NCBI RefSeq assembly: GCF_004341515.1
Contig: NZ_SLZF01000009.1
Coordinates: forward strand, 248,001-312,000
DNA length: 64,000 bases
Direction: 5' to 3'
Source of the DNA: Allobosea sp. BK604
GTDB taxonomy: Bacteria > Pseudomonadota > Alphaproteobacteria > Rhizobiales > Beijerinckiaceae
In this document: positions 24,628 to 33,734 of the stretch, piece after piece
Layout: every line of letters starts with the position of its first letter
Position numbering within the stretch: the stretch's first letter is position 1
Position numbers and translations under genes: made by a program
Notes under the pieces: model-generated
Seen by the model: the letters and a program-made list of their open reading frames with translations, nothing else
What the model was told of the DNA's origin: nothing
Databases searched by the model: none

Positions 24628-25841
24628 GCGCGCTCGATCACCTGACGGTGCTCGATTTCAGCCATCTGCTGGCCGGTCCGCTGGCCACGCAGATGCTGGG
24701 CGATCTCGGCGCCGATATCATCAAGATCGAGCGCGTCGGCGAAGGTGATCTCTACCGGCGCCTGCCGCCCTTCTTCAACGCGCGCATCAATGGCGAGAGC
24801 CCGCATTTCCTGGCCTGGAACCGCAACAAGCGCTCCCTCGCCATGGACCTGAAGACGCCGGAGGCGCGCGCGATCGTCCTCGCCATGGCCGCGAAGGCCG
24901 ATATCGTGGTCGAGAATTTCCGCCCGGGCGTGATGGAGCGGCTCGGCCTCGGCTATGCCGATCTCGCCGCGGTCAATCCGGCGCTGATCTATTGCTCCAG
25001 CTCCGGCTACGGCGCGAGCGGCCCGATGGCCGGGCGCCCGGGCCAGGACCTGCTGCTGCAGGGCATCAGCGGCTTCATGAGCGTGACCGGCAGCAAGGAC
25101 GGACGGCCGACGCCGCTCGGCATCTCGCTCGCCGACCAGCTCTGCTCCTACCACATCGTCTATGCCGTGCTGGCGGCGCTGATCCACCGGATGAAGAGCG
25201 GCCGCGGCCAGCATATCGAGGTCGACATGCTGCGCGCCTGCCTCGCCCATCAGGGCCAGGAGCTGCTCTTCGCGATGACGCTCGGCAAGAGCTTCGAGCG
25301 CCCGGCATCCGGCATCGCCCATTCCGGCATGCCGGCGCCGTTCGGCGTCTACCAGACCTCGGACGGCTGGATGACGATCTCGATGAACCCGGTCGAGCGC
25401 CTGGCCGAACTGCTCGACCTGCCCGAGCTCGCCGCCTGCGACGCCCAGCGTCTCTGGGACGAACGCGACGCCGTGCACGCGCTGATCGAGGCGCGGACGC
25501 TCACGGGCCCAACCGCGCATTGGGTCGAGCGCCTGCTCGGCGCAGGCCTCTGGGCCGGCGAGATCAACAGCCTGCAGGATGTCGCGACGCTCGACCAGGC
25601 CGAACATCTGCGCGCCTTCACCAGCTACGAGCATCCGAGCGCCGGGACGGTGCGCACGGTCAACATCCCCGTCGACCTCTCGGAGACGCCGGGCGAGATC
25701 CGGCGGCCGGCGCCGCGGATCGGCGAGCACAGCCGCGAGATCCTGGCCGGTTTCGGCTTCGCGGAGGACGAGATCGACGCCTGGATCGCGGATGGCATCA
25801 TCGGCGATCTCCAGTCATCCGCGACGGAGAAGGCCGCATGA
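24624..25841 (+). CDS. CaiB/BaiF-family CoA transferase 1
   Basis: This is a 405-residue class III CoA transferase. Family landmarks are L-D-F-S-H-L-L-A-G-P near the N-terminus, G-A-D-I-I-K-I-E-R, N-R-N-K-R-S-L-A-M-D-L-K and N-F-R-P-G-V. The G-Q-H-I-E-V-D-M-L segment contains the Asp expected to carry the acyl anhydride. It probably activates the imported carboxylate by transferring CoA from another thioester. It overlaps the preceding and following genes by 4 bases each. Confidence 0.92.
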   Translation: MSALDHLTVLDFSHLLAGPLATQMLGDLGADIIKIERVGEGDLYRRLPPFFNARINGESPHFLAWNRNKRSLAMDLKTPEARAIVLAMAAKADIVVENFRPGVMERLGLGYADLAAVNPALIYCSSSGYGASGPMAGRPGQDLLLQGISGFMSVTGSKDGRPTPLGISLADQLCSYHIVYAVLAALIHRMKSGRGQHIEVDMLRACLAHQGQELLFAMTLGKSFERPASGIAHSGMPAPFGVYQTSDGWMTISMNPVERLAELLDLPELAACDAQRLWDERDAVHALIEARTLTGPTAHWVERLLGAGLWAGEINSLQDVATLDQAEHLRAFTSYEHPSAGTVRTVNIPVDLSETPGEIRRPAPRIGEHSREILAGFGFAEDEIDAWIADGIIGDLQSSATEKAA

Positions 25842-26605
25842 GCAGCGCAACGACGATCAAGGTCGACACCGTCGGCGCGACCGGCATCATCCGCTTCGCG
25901 CGGCCCGACCAGCTCAATGCGATGAGCACGGCGATGGTCGCCGAGTTCCTGGCCGCGCTGGAGCGCTTCGAGGGCGATGAGGCGATCAGCGCGGTCATCC
26001 TGACCGGCGAGGGCAAGGCCTTCATGGCCGGCGCCGACCTCAAGGAATATGCCACGCTCGATGCCGACGGTTTCCGCGCCTTCCAGCGCCGCGGCCGCGC
26101 GCTCTACGAGCGGATCGAGCGCTACGCCAAGCCGGTCATCGCGGCGGTCAACGGCTATGCGCTCGGCGGCGGCTTCGAGATGGTGCTGGCCTGCGATCTC
26201 GTGGTGGCCCGGCGCGGCGCCCGCATGGGCCTGCCCGAGGTCAAGCTCGGCCTCGTCCCGGGCGGGGGCGGCACGCAACGCCTCACCCGCAAGATCGGGC
26301 CGAACCGCGCCTTCGAGCTGCTCGCGACGGGCGAGCATCGGCCGGCGGAGGATTATGCCGCCTGGGGGCTCGTCTGCGAACTTACGGACGAGGATGTCGT
26401 CGCTGTGGCGCTCGCGCTGGCGGCCCGCTTCCAGAAGCACCCTGCCGCCGCCGTCTTCGAACTCAAGCGCCTCAACCGCGCCGCCCAGGCGAGCGAGCTG
26501 CAGGCCGGGCTCGACCTCGAGGCGCAGGCGCTGCAGGCGCTGTTCGAAAGCCCGGACGGGCAGGAGCGCGTCGCCGCCTTCGTCGCGCGCTCCGCGGCGC
26601 GCTGA
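25838..26605 (+). CDS. Enoyl-CoA hydratase/isomerase (crotonase family)
   Basis: This is a 255-residue crotonase. The first oxyanion-hole segment is K-A-F-M-A-G-A-D-L-K-E-Y. The second is N-G-Y-A-L-G-G-G-F-E-M-V-L-A-C-D, and the catalytic region is G-L-P-E-V-K-L-G-L-V-P-G-G-G-G-T-Q. The Glu in L-P-E-V is present; the second catalytic Glu of classical hydratases is replaced by a Val/Pro-Gly context, so the exact reaction is uncertain. It lies between two CaiB-type genes and would process the CoA thioester they form. Confidence 0.9.
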   Translation: MSSATTIKVDTVGATGIIRFARPDQLNAMSTAMVAEFLAALERFEGDEAISAVILTGEGKAFMAGADLKEYATLDADGFRAFQRRGRALYERIERYAKPVIAAVNGYALGGGFEMVLACDLVVARRGARMGLPEVKLGLVPGGGGTQRLTRKIGPNRAFELLATGEHRPAEDYAAWGLVCELTDEDVVAVALALAARFQKHPAAAVFELKRLNRAAQASELQAGLDLEAQALQALFESPDGQERVAAFVARSAAR

Positions 26606-26631
26606 GATTCCCGGGACAGGCGGAAGGACCC

Positions 26632-27831
26632 ATGGCCAAAGCCCTCGAAGACGTCACCATCCTCGATTTCAGCCATTTGCTGCAGGGGCCGTTCGCGACG
26701 CAGCTCCTCGGCGATCTCGGCGCCAACATCATCAAGGTCGAGCGCCCCGGCCAGGGCGATCTCTTCCGCACGCTGACCTTCAACAACCAATGGGTCGGAG
26801 GCAGCGAGAGCCCGAACTTCCTGGCCTGGAACCGCAACAAGCGTTCGATCGCCGTCGACCTGAAGGCGCCGGAGGCGAAGGACGTGCTCTACCGGCTGGC
26901 CGAGACGGCCGATGTCGTCGTCCAGAACTTCCGGCCCGGCGTGCTCGCCAAGCTCGGCTTCGGCTACGAGGATTTCAGGCGCGTCAATCCGCGCATCATC
27001 TACTGCTCGGGCTCGGGCTACGGCCAGGACGGGCCCTATGTCGACCGTCCCGGCCAGGACATGCTGATCCAGGGCCTGACCGGGCTCGCCGCCGCCACCG
27101 GCCGCGGCGACGGGCCGCCGGTGCCGGTCGGCGCGGGCTTCGCCGACCAGATCGGCGCGATGAACATGGTCTACGGCATTCTCGGCTCGCTCTACTGGCG
27201 CGAGCGCTCGGGCAAGGGCCAGGAGATCCAGGTCGACCTGATGAGCGGCCTGCTGGCGCATCAGGGCCAGGAGATGCTGGCGGCGCTGAATTTCGGCCGA
27301 GATTTCGTCCGGCCGAAATCCGGCATCGGCCATCCCGGCATGGACGCGCCGTTCGGCGTCTACCCGACCTCGGATGGCTGGGTGACGATCGCGATGAGCC
27401 CCTTCGCCAGGCTCGTCGGCGTGCTCGGCGACGACAGCCTGCTCGCCTATGACGACCCCAAGCTGCTTTTCGACAAGCGCGACGAGATCTGGGAGCGCAT
27501 CGCCGCCCTGACCAGGACCTGGACGACGCAGGAATTGCTCGAAGCCATGCTCGCGGTCGATATCTGGTGCGGGCAGGTCCAGACCCATAGCCAGGTCAAG
27601 GACGATCCGCAGGTGCGCCATATGGGCACGCTGCAGAGCTACGAGCATCCGCGCGCCGGCACGGTGCAGGTCGTCGGGCCGGCGGTCCGCTTCTCGGAGA
27701 CGCCGGCCGGGATCGAGCGTCCCGCGCCGCTGGTCGGCGAACACTCGGTCGAGATCCTGCGCGAAGCCGGGTTTCGGGCCGACGAGATCGAGGCGCTCCT
27801 GTCCTCAAGGGCGATCGCGCAGGTGGAGTGA
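26632..27831 (+). CDS. CaiB/BaiF-family CoA transferase 2
   Basis: This is a 399-residue class III CoA transferase, paralogous to the product at 24624 (shared D-F-S-H-L-L-x-G-P, N-R-N-K-R-S and N-F-R-P-G-V). The active-site region is G-Q-E-I-Q-V-D-L-M with the catalytic Asp. It follows the enoyl-CoA hydratase by 26 bases. Two CaiB proteins in one operon may act as two enzymes on sequential substrates or as a hetero-oligomer. A partial family A repeat follows its stop. Confidence 0.92.
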   Translation: MAKALEDVTILDFSHLLQGPFATQLLGDLGANIIKVERPGQGDLFRTLTFNNQWVGGSESPNFLAWNRNKRSIAVDLKAPEAKDVLYRLAETADVVVQNFRPGVLAKLGFGYEDFRRVNPRIIYCSGSGYGQDGPYVDRPGQDMLIQGLTGLAAATGRGDGPPVPVGAGFADQIGAMNMVYGILGSLYWRERSGKGQEIQVDLMSGLLAHQGQEMLAALNFGRDFVRPKSGIGHPGMDAPFGVYPTSDGWVTIAMSPFARLVGVLGDDSLLAYDDPKLLFDKRDEIWERIAALTRTWTTQELLEAMLAVDIWCGQVQTHSQVKDDPQVRHMGTLQSYEHPRAGTVQVVGPAVRFSETPAGIERPAPLVGEHSVEILREAGFRADEIEALLSSRAIAQVE

Positions 27832-28173
27832 GCGCCCCTGGAGCATTTTCGCGCGAAGCGGCGGGCGGTTCGCGTGAAGCAAATGCGCCAAAACAAATCG
27901 TTGACCCGCTGCCGGAACGCAGGGATTCTCGATCCTGCGCACCGTGATCGAGACCCTTTGTCCAGGCTCGGTTGAGCCAGGGCTCGCCACGATCCGCCGC
28001 CTGCCAGCCGACGGATCCAGACGTCCCGCCATGACCGGGCCGAGAGATCTCCGCTCGAGGCTTCGAGGCGCCCGACAGTGTGAGCTGAATCACTGTTCGG
28101 GGCCACGAACGGACGCAGTTTCCGGTCCGCCCTGGGGGGCGAAGCTCGAAGCACCCATTCGGGAGGAGCGATT
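27832..28173. other. Intergenic region with a partial repeat
   Basis: This 342-base interval contains the family A fragment at 27840-27898. The remainder presumably holds the promoter of the FAD oxidase at 28174, which has a GGAGGAG ribosome site. No gene seen. Confidence 0.5.
27840..27898 (+). repeat. Family A dispersed repeat, copy 4 (left part, diverged)
   Basis: GGAGCATTTTCGCGCGAAG leads to a diverged centre and then GGTTCGCGTGAAGCAAATG and CGCCAAAACAAA. The right arm is absent. Confidence 0.75.
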
Positions 28174-29613
28174 ATGTCCGGATACAGCCTCACGACACTG
28201 ACGGCCGGAAAGACGACCATCGCGAGTTCGGTCGTCGAAGCGCTTGCGTCACAATTGAGCGGCAGCATCCTCGCTGCCGGCGATGCCGGCTATGACGACG
28301 CGCGCGCGATCTGGAACGGGATGGTCGATCGCCGGCCCGGGCTGATCATTCGCTGCAGGACCACCATGGATGTCGTCAGCGCGGTCCGTTTCGCTGCCGA
28401 TAACGGGCTGCTCGTCTCAGTGCGCGGCGGCGGCCATGGCATTGCCGGCAACGCGGTCTGCGATGGCGGCCTGATGATCGATCTCTCCGCAATGAAATCG
28501 GTCCGCGTCGATGCCTCGAACCAGCGTGCCTGGGTCGAGCCCGGCGCCACCCTCGCCGATCTCGACAAGGAAACGCAGGCGGCCGGGCTGATCGTGCCGA
28601 CCGGCGTCAATTCCACCACCGGCATCGCCGGGCTGACGCTGGGCGGCGGCTTCGGCTGGATCACCCGGAAATTCGGCCTGACGCTGGACAACCTGGTCTC
28701 GGTCGAGGTGGTGACGGCCGATGGCGAAGTCAGGCGCGCCAGCGCGACGCAGGAGCCGGACCTGTTCTGGGGCCTGCGCGGTGGCGGCGGCAATTTCGGC
28801 GTGGTGACGGCCTTCGAGTTCCGCCTGCACAAGCTCGGCCCCCAGGTCCTGTCCGGCCTCGTCGTGCACCCGCTCGCCGACGCCGAAACGGTCCTCAAGG
28901 AATACCGCCAGGCGCTCGAGCTCGCCCCGGACGAGCTGACCTGCTGGGCGGTGATGCGGCAGGCGCCGCCGCTGCCGTTCCTCCCGGAGGAATGGCACGG
29001 CAAGGAGGTGCTGATCCTGGCCATGTGCTATTGCGGCGATATGGCCGAAGGCGAGAAGGCGACCGCGAGGCTACGCTCGATCGGCACCCCGATCGCCGAT
29101 GTCGTGGGGCCCGCGCCGTTCACGGCATGGCAACAGGCTTTCGACCCGCTGCTCGCGCCCGGCGCCCGCAACTACTGGAAGAGCCACGACTTTGCCTCTC
29201 TCGGGGACAAGACGATCAGCCTGCTGGTCGGCGCGGCCAGGAGCCTGCCGGGCCCGGAATGCGAGATCTTCATCGCTCATGTCGGCGGCGAGGCAGGCCG
29301 TGTCGCCGCCGATGCCACGGCGTTTCCGCAGCGCAGCTCGCATTTCGTCATGAATATCCATGCGCGCTGGCGCGAACGGGAGATGGACCAGGCCTGCATC
29401 GGCTGGGCGCGCGCGCTCTTCGACGCCGCAAGGCCGTTTTCCGTCGGGACGGCCTATATCAACTTCATGCCGGCCGACGAGGTCGATCGCGTCCAGGAGG
29501 CCTATGGCGGCAGCTATCAGCGCCTTGCCATGCTGAAGCAGCGCTATGACCCCGCCAACCTGTTCCGCATGAACCAGAATGTCATGCCGGCGAGGAGCAC
29601 CAAGGCCGCCTGA
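28174..29613 (+). CDS. FAD-binding oxidase (berberine-bridge/PCMH type)
   Basis: This is a 479-residue flavoprotein. The PCMH-type FAD domain covers about residues 50-230, with V-R-G-G-G-H-G-I-A-G-N, whose His88 is the expected covalent FAD attachment. G-L-T-L-G-G-G-F-G-W follows. The BBE C-terminal motif N-L-F-R-M-N-Q-N closes the fold. In bicovalent relatives a Cys precedes the G-G-G-F-G segment; here that stretch reads S-T-T-G-I-A-G, so only the His linkage is likely. No signal peptide. The substrate, often a sugar or alkaloid-type alcohol/amine, cannot be read. It stands alone. Confidence 0.88.
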   Translation: MSGYSLTTLTAGKTTIASSVVEALASQLSGSILAAGDAGYDDARAIWNGMVDRRPGLIIRCRTTMDVVSAVRFAADNGLLVSVRGGGHGIAGNAVCDGGLMIDLSAMKSVRVDASNQRAWVEPGATLADLDKETQAAGLIVPTGVNSTTGIAGLTLGGGFGWITRKFGLTLDNLVSVEVVTADGEVRRASATQEPDLFWGLRGGGGNFGVVTAFEFRLHKLGPQVLSGLVVHPLADAETVLKEYRQALELAPDELTCWAVMRQAPPLPFLPEEWHGKEVLILAMCYCGDMAEGEKATARLRSIGTPIADVVGPAPFTAWQQAFDPLLAPGARNYWKSHDFASLGDKTISLLVGAARSLPGPECEIFIAHVGGEAGRVAADATAFPQRSSHFVMNIHARWREREMDQACIGWARALFDAARPFSVGTAYINFMPADEVDRVQEAYGGSYQRLAMLKQRYDPANLFRMNQNVMPARSTKAA

Positions 29614-29660
29614 GCCTGGTCGGGCACGCGCATGCTCGAAGCCGGATGGCTTCGAGCCGT

Positions 29661-29690
29661 CGCCGGGCGGCAGAGGATTGCCGCCCGGCG
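29661..29690 (+). terminator. Perfect 12-bp hairpin downstream of the FAD oxidase gene
   Basis: CGCCGGGCGGCA pairs exactly with TGCCGCCCGGCG around a 6-base loop, starting 48 bases after the stop. There is no T-tract, so it may act as an RNA 3'-end stabiliser or a factor-assisted terminator. Confidence 0.6.
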
Positions 29691-29884
29691 ATCCCGGCCG
29701 GCCTGGAACAGTGAGGAGGTGTCGCCGGACACTCACGAAGCCCCCAGCTTCGCGTTGACGAAGGGGCGCTTTTCCAATGCATTCATTGGAATCGGCTATT
29801 GTGAGATGAGGCTCGGAACAGGAAGATCGATGGCCGGCGCCGAGTTCCAGTCCGGACCCCACAGGGCGATTGATCTTGCTTCAG

Positions 29885-30655
29885 ATGTCCGGCGCCCGCG
29901 CACTCCTTCGCAGTCTCTACTTCGGAGATGATCGGCGGGCTCGGCGTTTTCGCTATGGCCTGGTCGTCTTCGATCTTCTGACCATCGGGCTCTTCATCCT
30001 GTCCGCATCGGTCGGCGACGCAGGCTGGATCGTGCCGGTCGATTTCGCGCTTGGCGTCGTCCTGGCCGTGGAACTGGCGGCGCGGCTCTATGCCGGAAAT
30101 CACCCGCTCAGACATCTCCTGTCCCTGTCGACAGCGGCCGATCTCGTCGTGATCGGCTCCCTGCTGCTGCCGGCACTCACGGATAACCTGGGCTTCCTGC
30201 GGGTCGTCAGGGCGCTGCGCCTGCTGCGCTCCTACCATTTGCTGCGCGACCTGAGGTCCGATTCTCCCTGGTTCCGGCGCTACGAGGACGTGATCCAGGG
30301 AACGCTGAACCTGACAGTGTTCATCTTCGTGGTGACCTCGCTGGTCTATGTCTCCCAGAACGACGTCAACCCACAGATCGCAGGCTATATCGACGCGCTC
30401 TACTTCACGATCACGACGCTCACCACCACCGGCTTCGGCGACATCACACTGGTCGGGCCGGGCGGACGCCTGATCTCCGTGGTCATCATGGTCGTCGGCG
30501 TCGCGCTCTTCCTGCGGCTCCTGCAAGCGGTTTTCCGCCCGAACAAGATCCGGTTCGAGTGCCCCGACTGCGCCCTGCAGATCCACGATATCGATGCGGT
30601 CCATTGCAAGCATTGCGGCCGCATCCTGGCCATTCCCGACGAGGGCGCGAACTGA
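29885..30655 (+). CDS. Voltage-gated-type potassium channel with C-terminal zinc ribbon
   Basis: This is a 256-residue membrane protein. Helices S1-S4 occupy about residues 20-115; S4 carries periodic Arg (V-R-A-L-R-L-L-R-S-Y) as a voltage sensor. The pore loop reads T-L-T-T-T-G-F-G-D-I, a potassium selectivity filter, followed by helix S6. After S6 comes a short cytosolic zinc ribbon with C-P-D-C and C-K-H-C pairs. The start is uncertain: ATG 29885 is used, with a TTG at 29870 as alternative. The channel is monocistronic. Confidence 0.85.
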   Translation: MSGARALLRSLYFGDDRRARRFRYGLVVFDLLTIGLFILSASVGDAGWIVPVDFALGVVLAVELAARLYAGNHPLRHLLSLSTAADLVVIGSLLLPALTDNLGFLRVVRALRLLRSYHLLRDLRSDSPWFRRYEDVIQGTLNLTVFIFVVTSLVYVSQNDVNPQIAGYIDALYFTITTLTTTGFGDITLVGPGGRLISVVIMVVGVALFLRLLQAVFRPNKIRFECPDCALQIHDIDAVHCKHCGRILAIPDEGAN

Positions 30656-30671
30656 CCCCTCGCTGCGCCGC

Positions 30672-31478
30672 TCAGGCCGGGACCAGGCCGCGCACGACAC
30701 GGAAGATCATGGGGAACGAGCGCGGTCCGTCGGGCAGGCCGACCAGGTATCCGGCGCGCACATGCTGCTCGATCGCGGCGCGGGCGCCGCTCGACAGCCC
30801 CATCAGCATGGCGGTGACGCTGCCAGGCCCGTCGGTGAAGGTCACCCAATAGTCCTGGAAGGAGCGATACTCGCAATCCACGACGACCGGGATCTCGGTC
30901 ACCTCGGCAAGGCCGAGCTTGCGCCACAGCGCCGCCTGGCCGCCGGGCCAGAATTGCGTGCGCCCTGCCCGCGCCGATCTCATCCTGGCGGCGGCGCTCT
31001 CGAGCACGGCGCCGGTATTGTAGACGAGATCGAAGGCGGGCATGCCGCCGAAGAATTGCGTCACCGCGGAGGCGACCACGCCGCCCGGACGGGTAACGCG
31101 CTTCATCTCGGCAACGACCTGCTCGACCTCCGGAATGACGTCGAGCGCCAGCGTCGAAACGGCGGCATCGAATGCGTTATCGTCGAAGCGCAGGTGGCGG
31201 GCATCGCCCTGTTCATAGCTGACATGAGGGTGCGGCCGGCGAAGGCGGGCGCCTTCCAGGTAGCCCTCGGATGCATCGACACCGACCACCTGTGCGCCCG
31301 CCTCGGCCAGGGCCTTGCTCAAGACGCCTGTGCCACAGGCCAGATCGAGGACGCGAGCGCCCGGAGCGAGATCGGCGCGGGCGAGAAACGGGCCCGCCAG
31401 ATATTCGCTCCAGCGCCCCATGAAGGCTTCGTAGATATCGGCATCAGTCCAATTGTATCGGAGTTGTGCGGTCTCCAT
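30672..31478 (-). CDS. SAM-dependent methyltransferase (class I)
   Basis: This 268-residue cytosolic methyltransferase has the Rossmann motif I V-L-D-L-A-C-G-T-G at about residue 43 and an acidic motif II ending V-G-V-D-A-S-E. The E-Q-G-D-A-R-H-L-R-F segment supplies the adenine-binding Asp, followed by L-D-V-I-P-E. These match the Methyltransf_11 family of small-molecule methylases. Target unknown. It converges with the potassium channel gene and is divergent from the lipid kinase gene across 220 bases. Confidence 0.85.
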   Translation of the reverse strand: METAQLRYNWTDADIYEAFMGRWSEYLAGPFLARADLAPGARVLDLACGTGVLSKALAEAGAQVVGVDASEGYLEGARLRRPHPHVSYEQGDARHLRFDDNAFDAAVSTLALDVIPEVEQVVAEMKRVTRPGGVVASAVTQFFGGMPAFDLVYNTGAVLESAAARMRSARAGRTQFWPGGQAALWRKLGLAEVTEIPVVVDCEYRSFQDYWVTFTDGPGSVTAMLMGLSSGARAAIEQHVRAGYLVGLPDGPRSFPMIFRVVRGLVPA

Positions 31479-31698
31479 GACTTACCCCCCTCGATTGACT
31501 TGCCACCTCGATGAGACTTGCTCCGCTCTATCGCGGATGGACTGTAACATGGTCGCGCGGACCGCGCGTGCCCTGGTATTCCCGGACGATCATGGCGGAA
31601 GACAGAGCCGCCGCGGCACGGTTGAATCCGCGCGCCGCTGCTCCCAAGTGACCTCTGCCCAACTGAGCCCGGCTATCCCCGCCACATGAAAGCTCCCG

Positions 31699-32628
31699 AT
31701 GACACAGCCTGATCGCAAGCGCGCCCTGGTCCTGCGCAACCCGAAGGCGCGGCGTGGCCAGGAATCGCTCGAGGGTCCGTTCAGGCAGCTGGAGCGCGGC
31801 GGGATCGAGGTCACCCTCGAGACCTTCGAAGCCCTGCCGGAGATCGCCCGCGATATCGTGCGGCTGCGCAGCCTCGCCGACCTGATCATCATCTGCGGCG
31901 GCGACGGCTCGATCTCCTCAGGGGCGATGGCGGTGATGGAAAGCGGCCTGCCGCTCGGCATCCTGCCGATGGGCACGGCGAACGACCTCGCCCGGACCCT
32001 GGCGATCCCGATGGACCTGACCGAGGCGGCCGGGGTGATCGCACGGGGACAGACGCGCCGCATCGACATGGGCACGGTCAACGGCCACGCCTTCTTCAAC
32101 GTCGCCAGCATCGGCCTCAGCAGCGAGCTCGCGCAGGGGCTCGACCCGGAGCTGAAGAAGCGCTTCGGCCGCCTGGGCTATGCGCTCGCGGCCGCCAAGG
32201 TGCTGACCAGGGCCTCGCGCTTCCACGCCACGATCACCGAGAAGGGCCGGACGACCGAGGTCGACACGTTCCAGATCGCGATCGGCAACGGAAGGCATTA
32301 TGGCGGCGGCAATGTCGTGCGCGACGATGCCGAGATCGACGACGGCCGTCTCGATCTCTACAGCCTCGAACTCAGCAACCTCTGGAAGCTGGCGCTGATG
32401 CTGCGCTCATTCCGGTCGGGCACGCATGGCGCCTGGCAGGAGGTCCGCACCGCGCGCTGCGTCGAATTCGACATCCTGACCCGGCGGCCGATGCCGGTGA
32501 ACACCGATGGCGAGATCGTCACGGCGACGCCGGCCCATTTCAAGGTCCATCCGCAGGCCGTCGCGATCTTCGCGCCCGAGGCCGATCCGTGCGCGCAGCC
32601 CATGCGGATGCCGCTGTTCCACCGCTGA
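31699..32628 (+). CDS. Diacylglycerol/lipid kinase family protein (YegS-like)
   Basis: This is a 309-residue lipid kinase of the DAGK catalytic family. The N-terminal R-N-P-K-A-R-R-G phosphate-binding stretch, the glycine-rich C-G-G-D-G-S-I-S nucleotide motif (classically GGDGT) and L-P-M-G-T-A-N-D-L-A-R are all present. The C-terminal domain has the G-N-G-R-H-Y-G-G-G segment. It probably phosphorylates a membrane lipid such as diacylglycerol. It converges with the Bug-type gene with 60 bases between. Confidence 0.9.
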   Translation: MTQPDRKRALVLRNPKARRGQESLEGPFRQLERGGIEVTLETFEALPEIARDIVRLRSLADLIIICGGDGSISSGAMAVMESGLPLGILPMGTANDLARTLAIPMDLTEAAGVIARGQTRRIDMGTVNGHAFFNVASIGLSSELAQGLDPELKKRFGRLGYALAAAKVLTRASRFHATITEKGRTTEVDTFQIAIGNGRHYGGGNVVRDDAEIDDGRLDLYSLELSNLWKLALMLRSFRSGTHGAWQEVRTARCVEFDILTRRPMPVNTDGEIVTATPAHFKVHPQAVAIFAPEADPCAQPMRMPLFHR

Positions 32629-32688
32629 GGCTGGCCAAGGTGGGTTGGCCGCAGGGCCCGCCCGCCCCTGCCCCGCCCGTAGCTCCGG

Positions 32689-33675
32689 CTACTCGCCGAC
32701 CTTGATGTCCAGCTCGCGGATCAGCCGGCCGAAGCGTTCGATGTCGTCATTGACCAGGCTTGCCATCTCCGACGGCGAGCCGGGCGCCGGGACGAGCCCG
32801 CTGGCCTCGAGCCTGGCCGCGATCTCGGGCGCGGCGATGGCGCGTGCCGCGCTGGCATTGAGGCGCTCGACGACCGCTCCAGACGTTCCGGCAGGCGCCA
32901 CCAGCCCGAAGAAATTGGGGATCAGCGGATCGTCGGAGATGCCCAGCTCGATCATCGTCGGCACATCCCGCATTTGCGGCAGCCGGCGTTTGTCACCGAC
33001 CGCGAGCGCCTTCACCTTCCCGTCCTGCATCAGGGAGAGGGCCGCCGGCGGTGTCGCGATGGTCAGGGCGACCTCACCGGTCGCGACCGCGGCGACGGCC
33101 GGCGGCGCGCCGCGATAAGGCACGTGAACCATCTTGACGCCGAGCCTTCGGGCCAGCGCCTCGATGTTGAGATGCGCCATGCTGCCCTTGCCGAAGCTCG
33201 CATAGGCGAGCTCGCGTCCCTTCGCCAGCGAGGCGAACTCGGCGAAACTATTGGCGCCGAGCCCGGGATTGACGATGAGGACGTAAGGCCCCGTGGCGAC
33301 CACCCCGACATAGGCGAAGTCGCGCCGTCCATCGATCGCCTGCTGCGGCATCAGGATCGGGTTGATGCCGAACACCTCCCGCGGCGCCATCAGCAGCGTG
33401 TAGCCATCGGGCTCAGCGCGTGCGACGGCCGCGGCCCCGACCATGCCATTGGCGCCGGGCCGGTTCTCGACGACGACCGGCTGGCCGAATTCGAGACGCA
33501 GCTTCTCCGCGACGAGCCGCGCCGCGAGATCGACCGCGCCTCCGGCCGGATAGGGGACGATGAGCTGAACCTGTCGGATCGGAAAGGCGCCCGGGCTCTG
33601 GGCCAGGGCCGGCAGGCCGATGGCGCCGGCGCCGGCAGCGGCGAGAAAGGCACGGCGAGATATCTGCTGGGACAT
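32689..33675 (-). CDS. Bug-family (TctC-like) substrate-binding protein
   Basis: This is a 328-residue periplasmic binding protein of the tripartite tricarboxylate transporter family. ATG 33675 starts a twin-arginine signal (S-R-R-A-F-L-A-A-A) cleaved near A-L-A-Q-S. The mature protein shows Bug hallmarks: V-P-Y-P-A-G-G-A-V-D near the start, V-V-E-N-R-P-G-A-N-G and Y-R-G-A-P-P-A-V. No TctA/TctB membrane genes are adjacent, as is common for orphan Bug proteins. The neighbouring aldolase (60 bases upstream on the same strand) hints at a linked substrate. Confidence 0.9.
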   Translation of the reverse strand: MSQQISRRAFLAAAGAGAIGLPALAQSPGAFPIRQVQLIVPYPAGGAVDLAARLVAEKLRLEFGQPVVVENRPGANGMVGAAAVARAEPDGYTLLMAPREVFGINPILMPQQAIDGRRDFAYVGVVATGPYVLIVNPGLGANSFAEFASLAKGRELAYASFGKGSMAHLNIEALARRLGVKMVHVPYRGAPPAVAAVATGEVALTIATPPAALSLMQDGKVKALAVGDKRRLPQMRDVPTMIELGISDDPLIPNFFGLVAPAGTSGAVVERLNASAARAIAAPEIAARLEASGLVPAPGSPSEMASLVNDDIERFGRLIRELDIKVGE

Positions 33676-33734
33676 GTTGACCTCCCGGTCTGCTGGCGCG
33701 TTGTTATTCAGTCCGCCTGGAATTCGTTCGCTAG

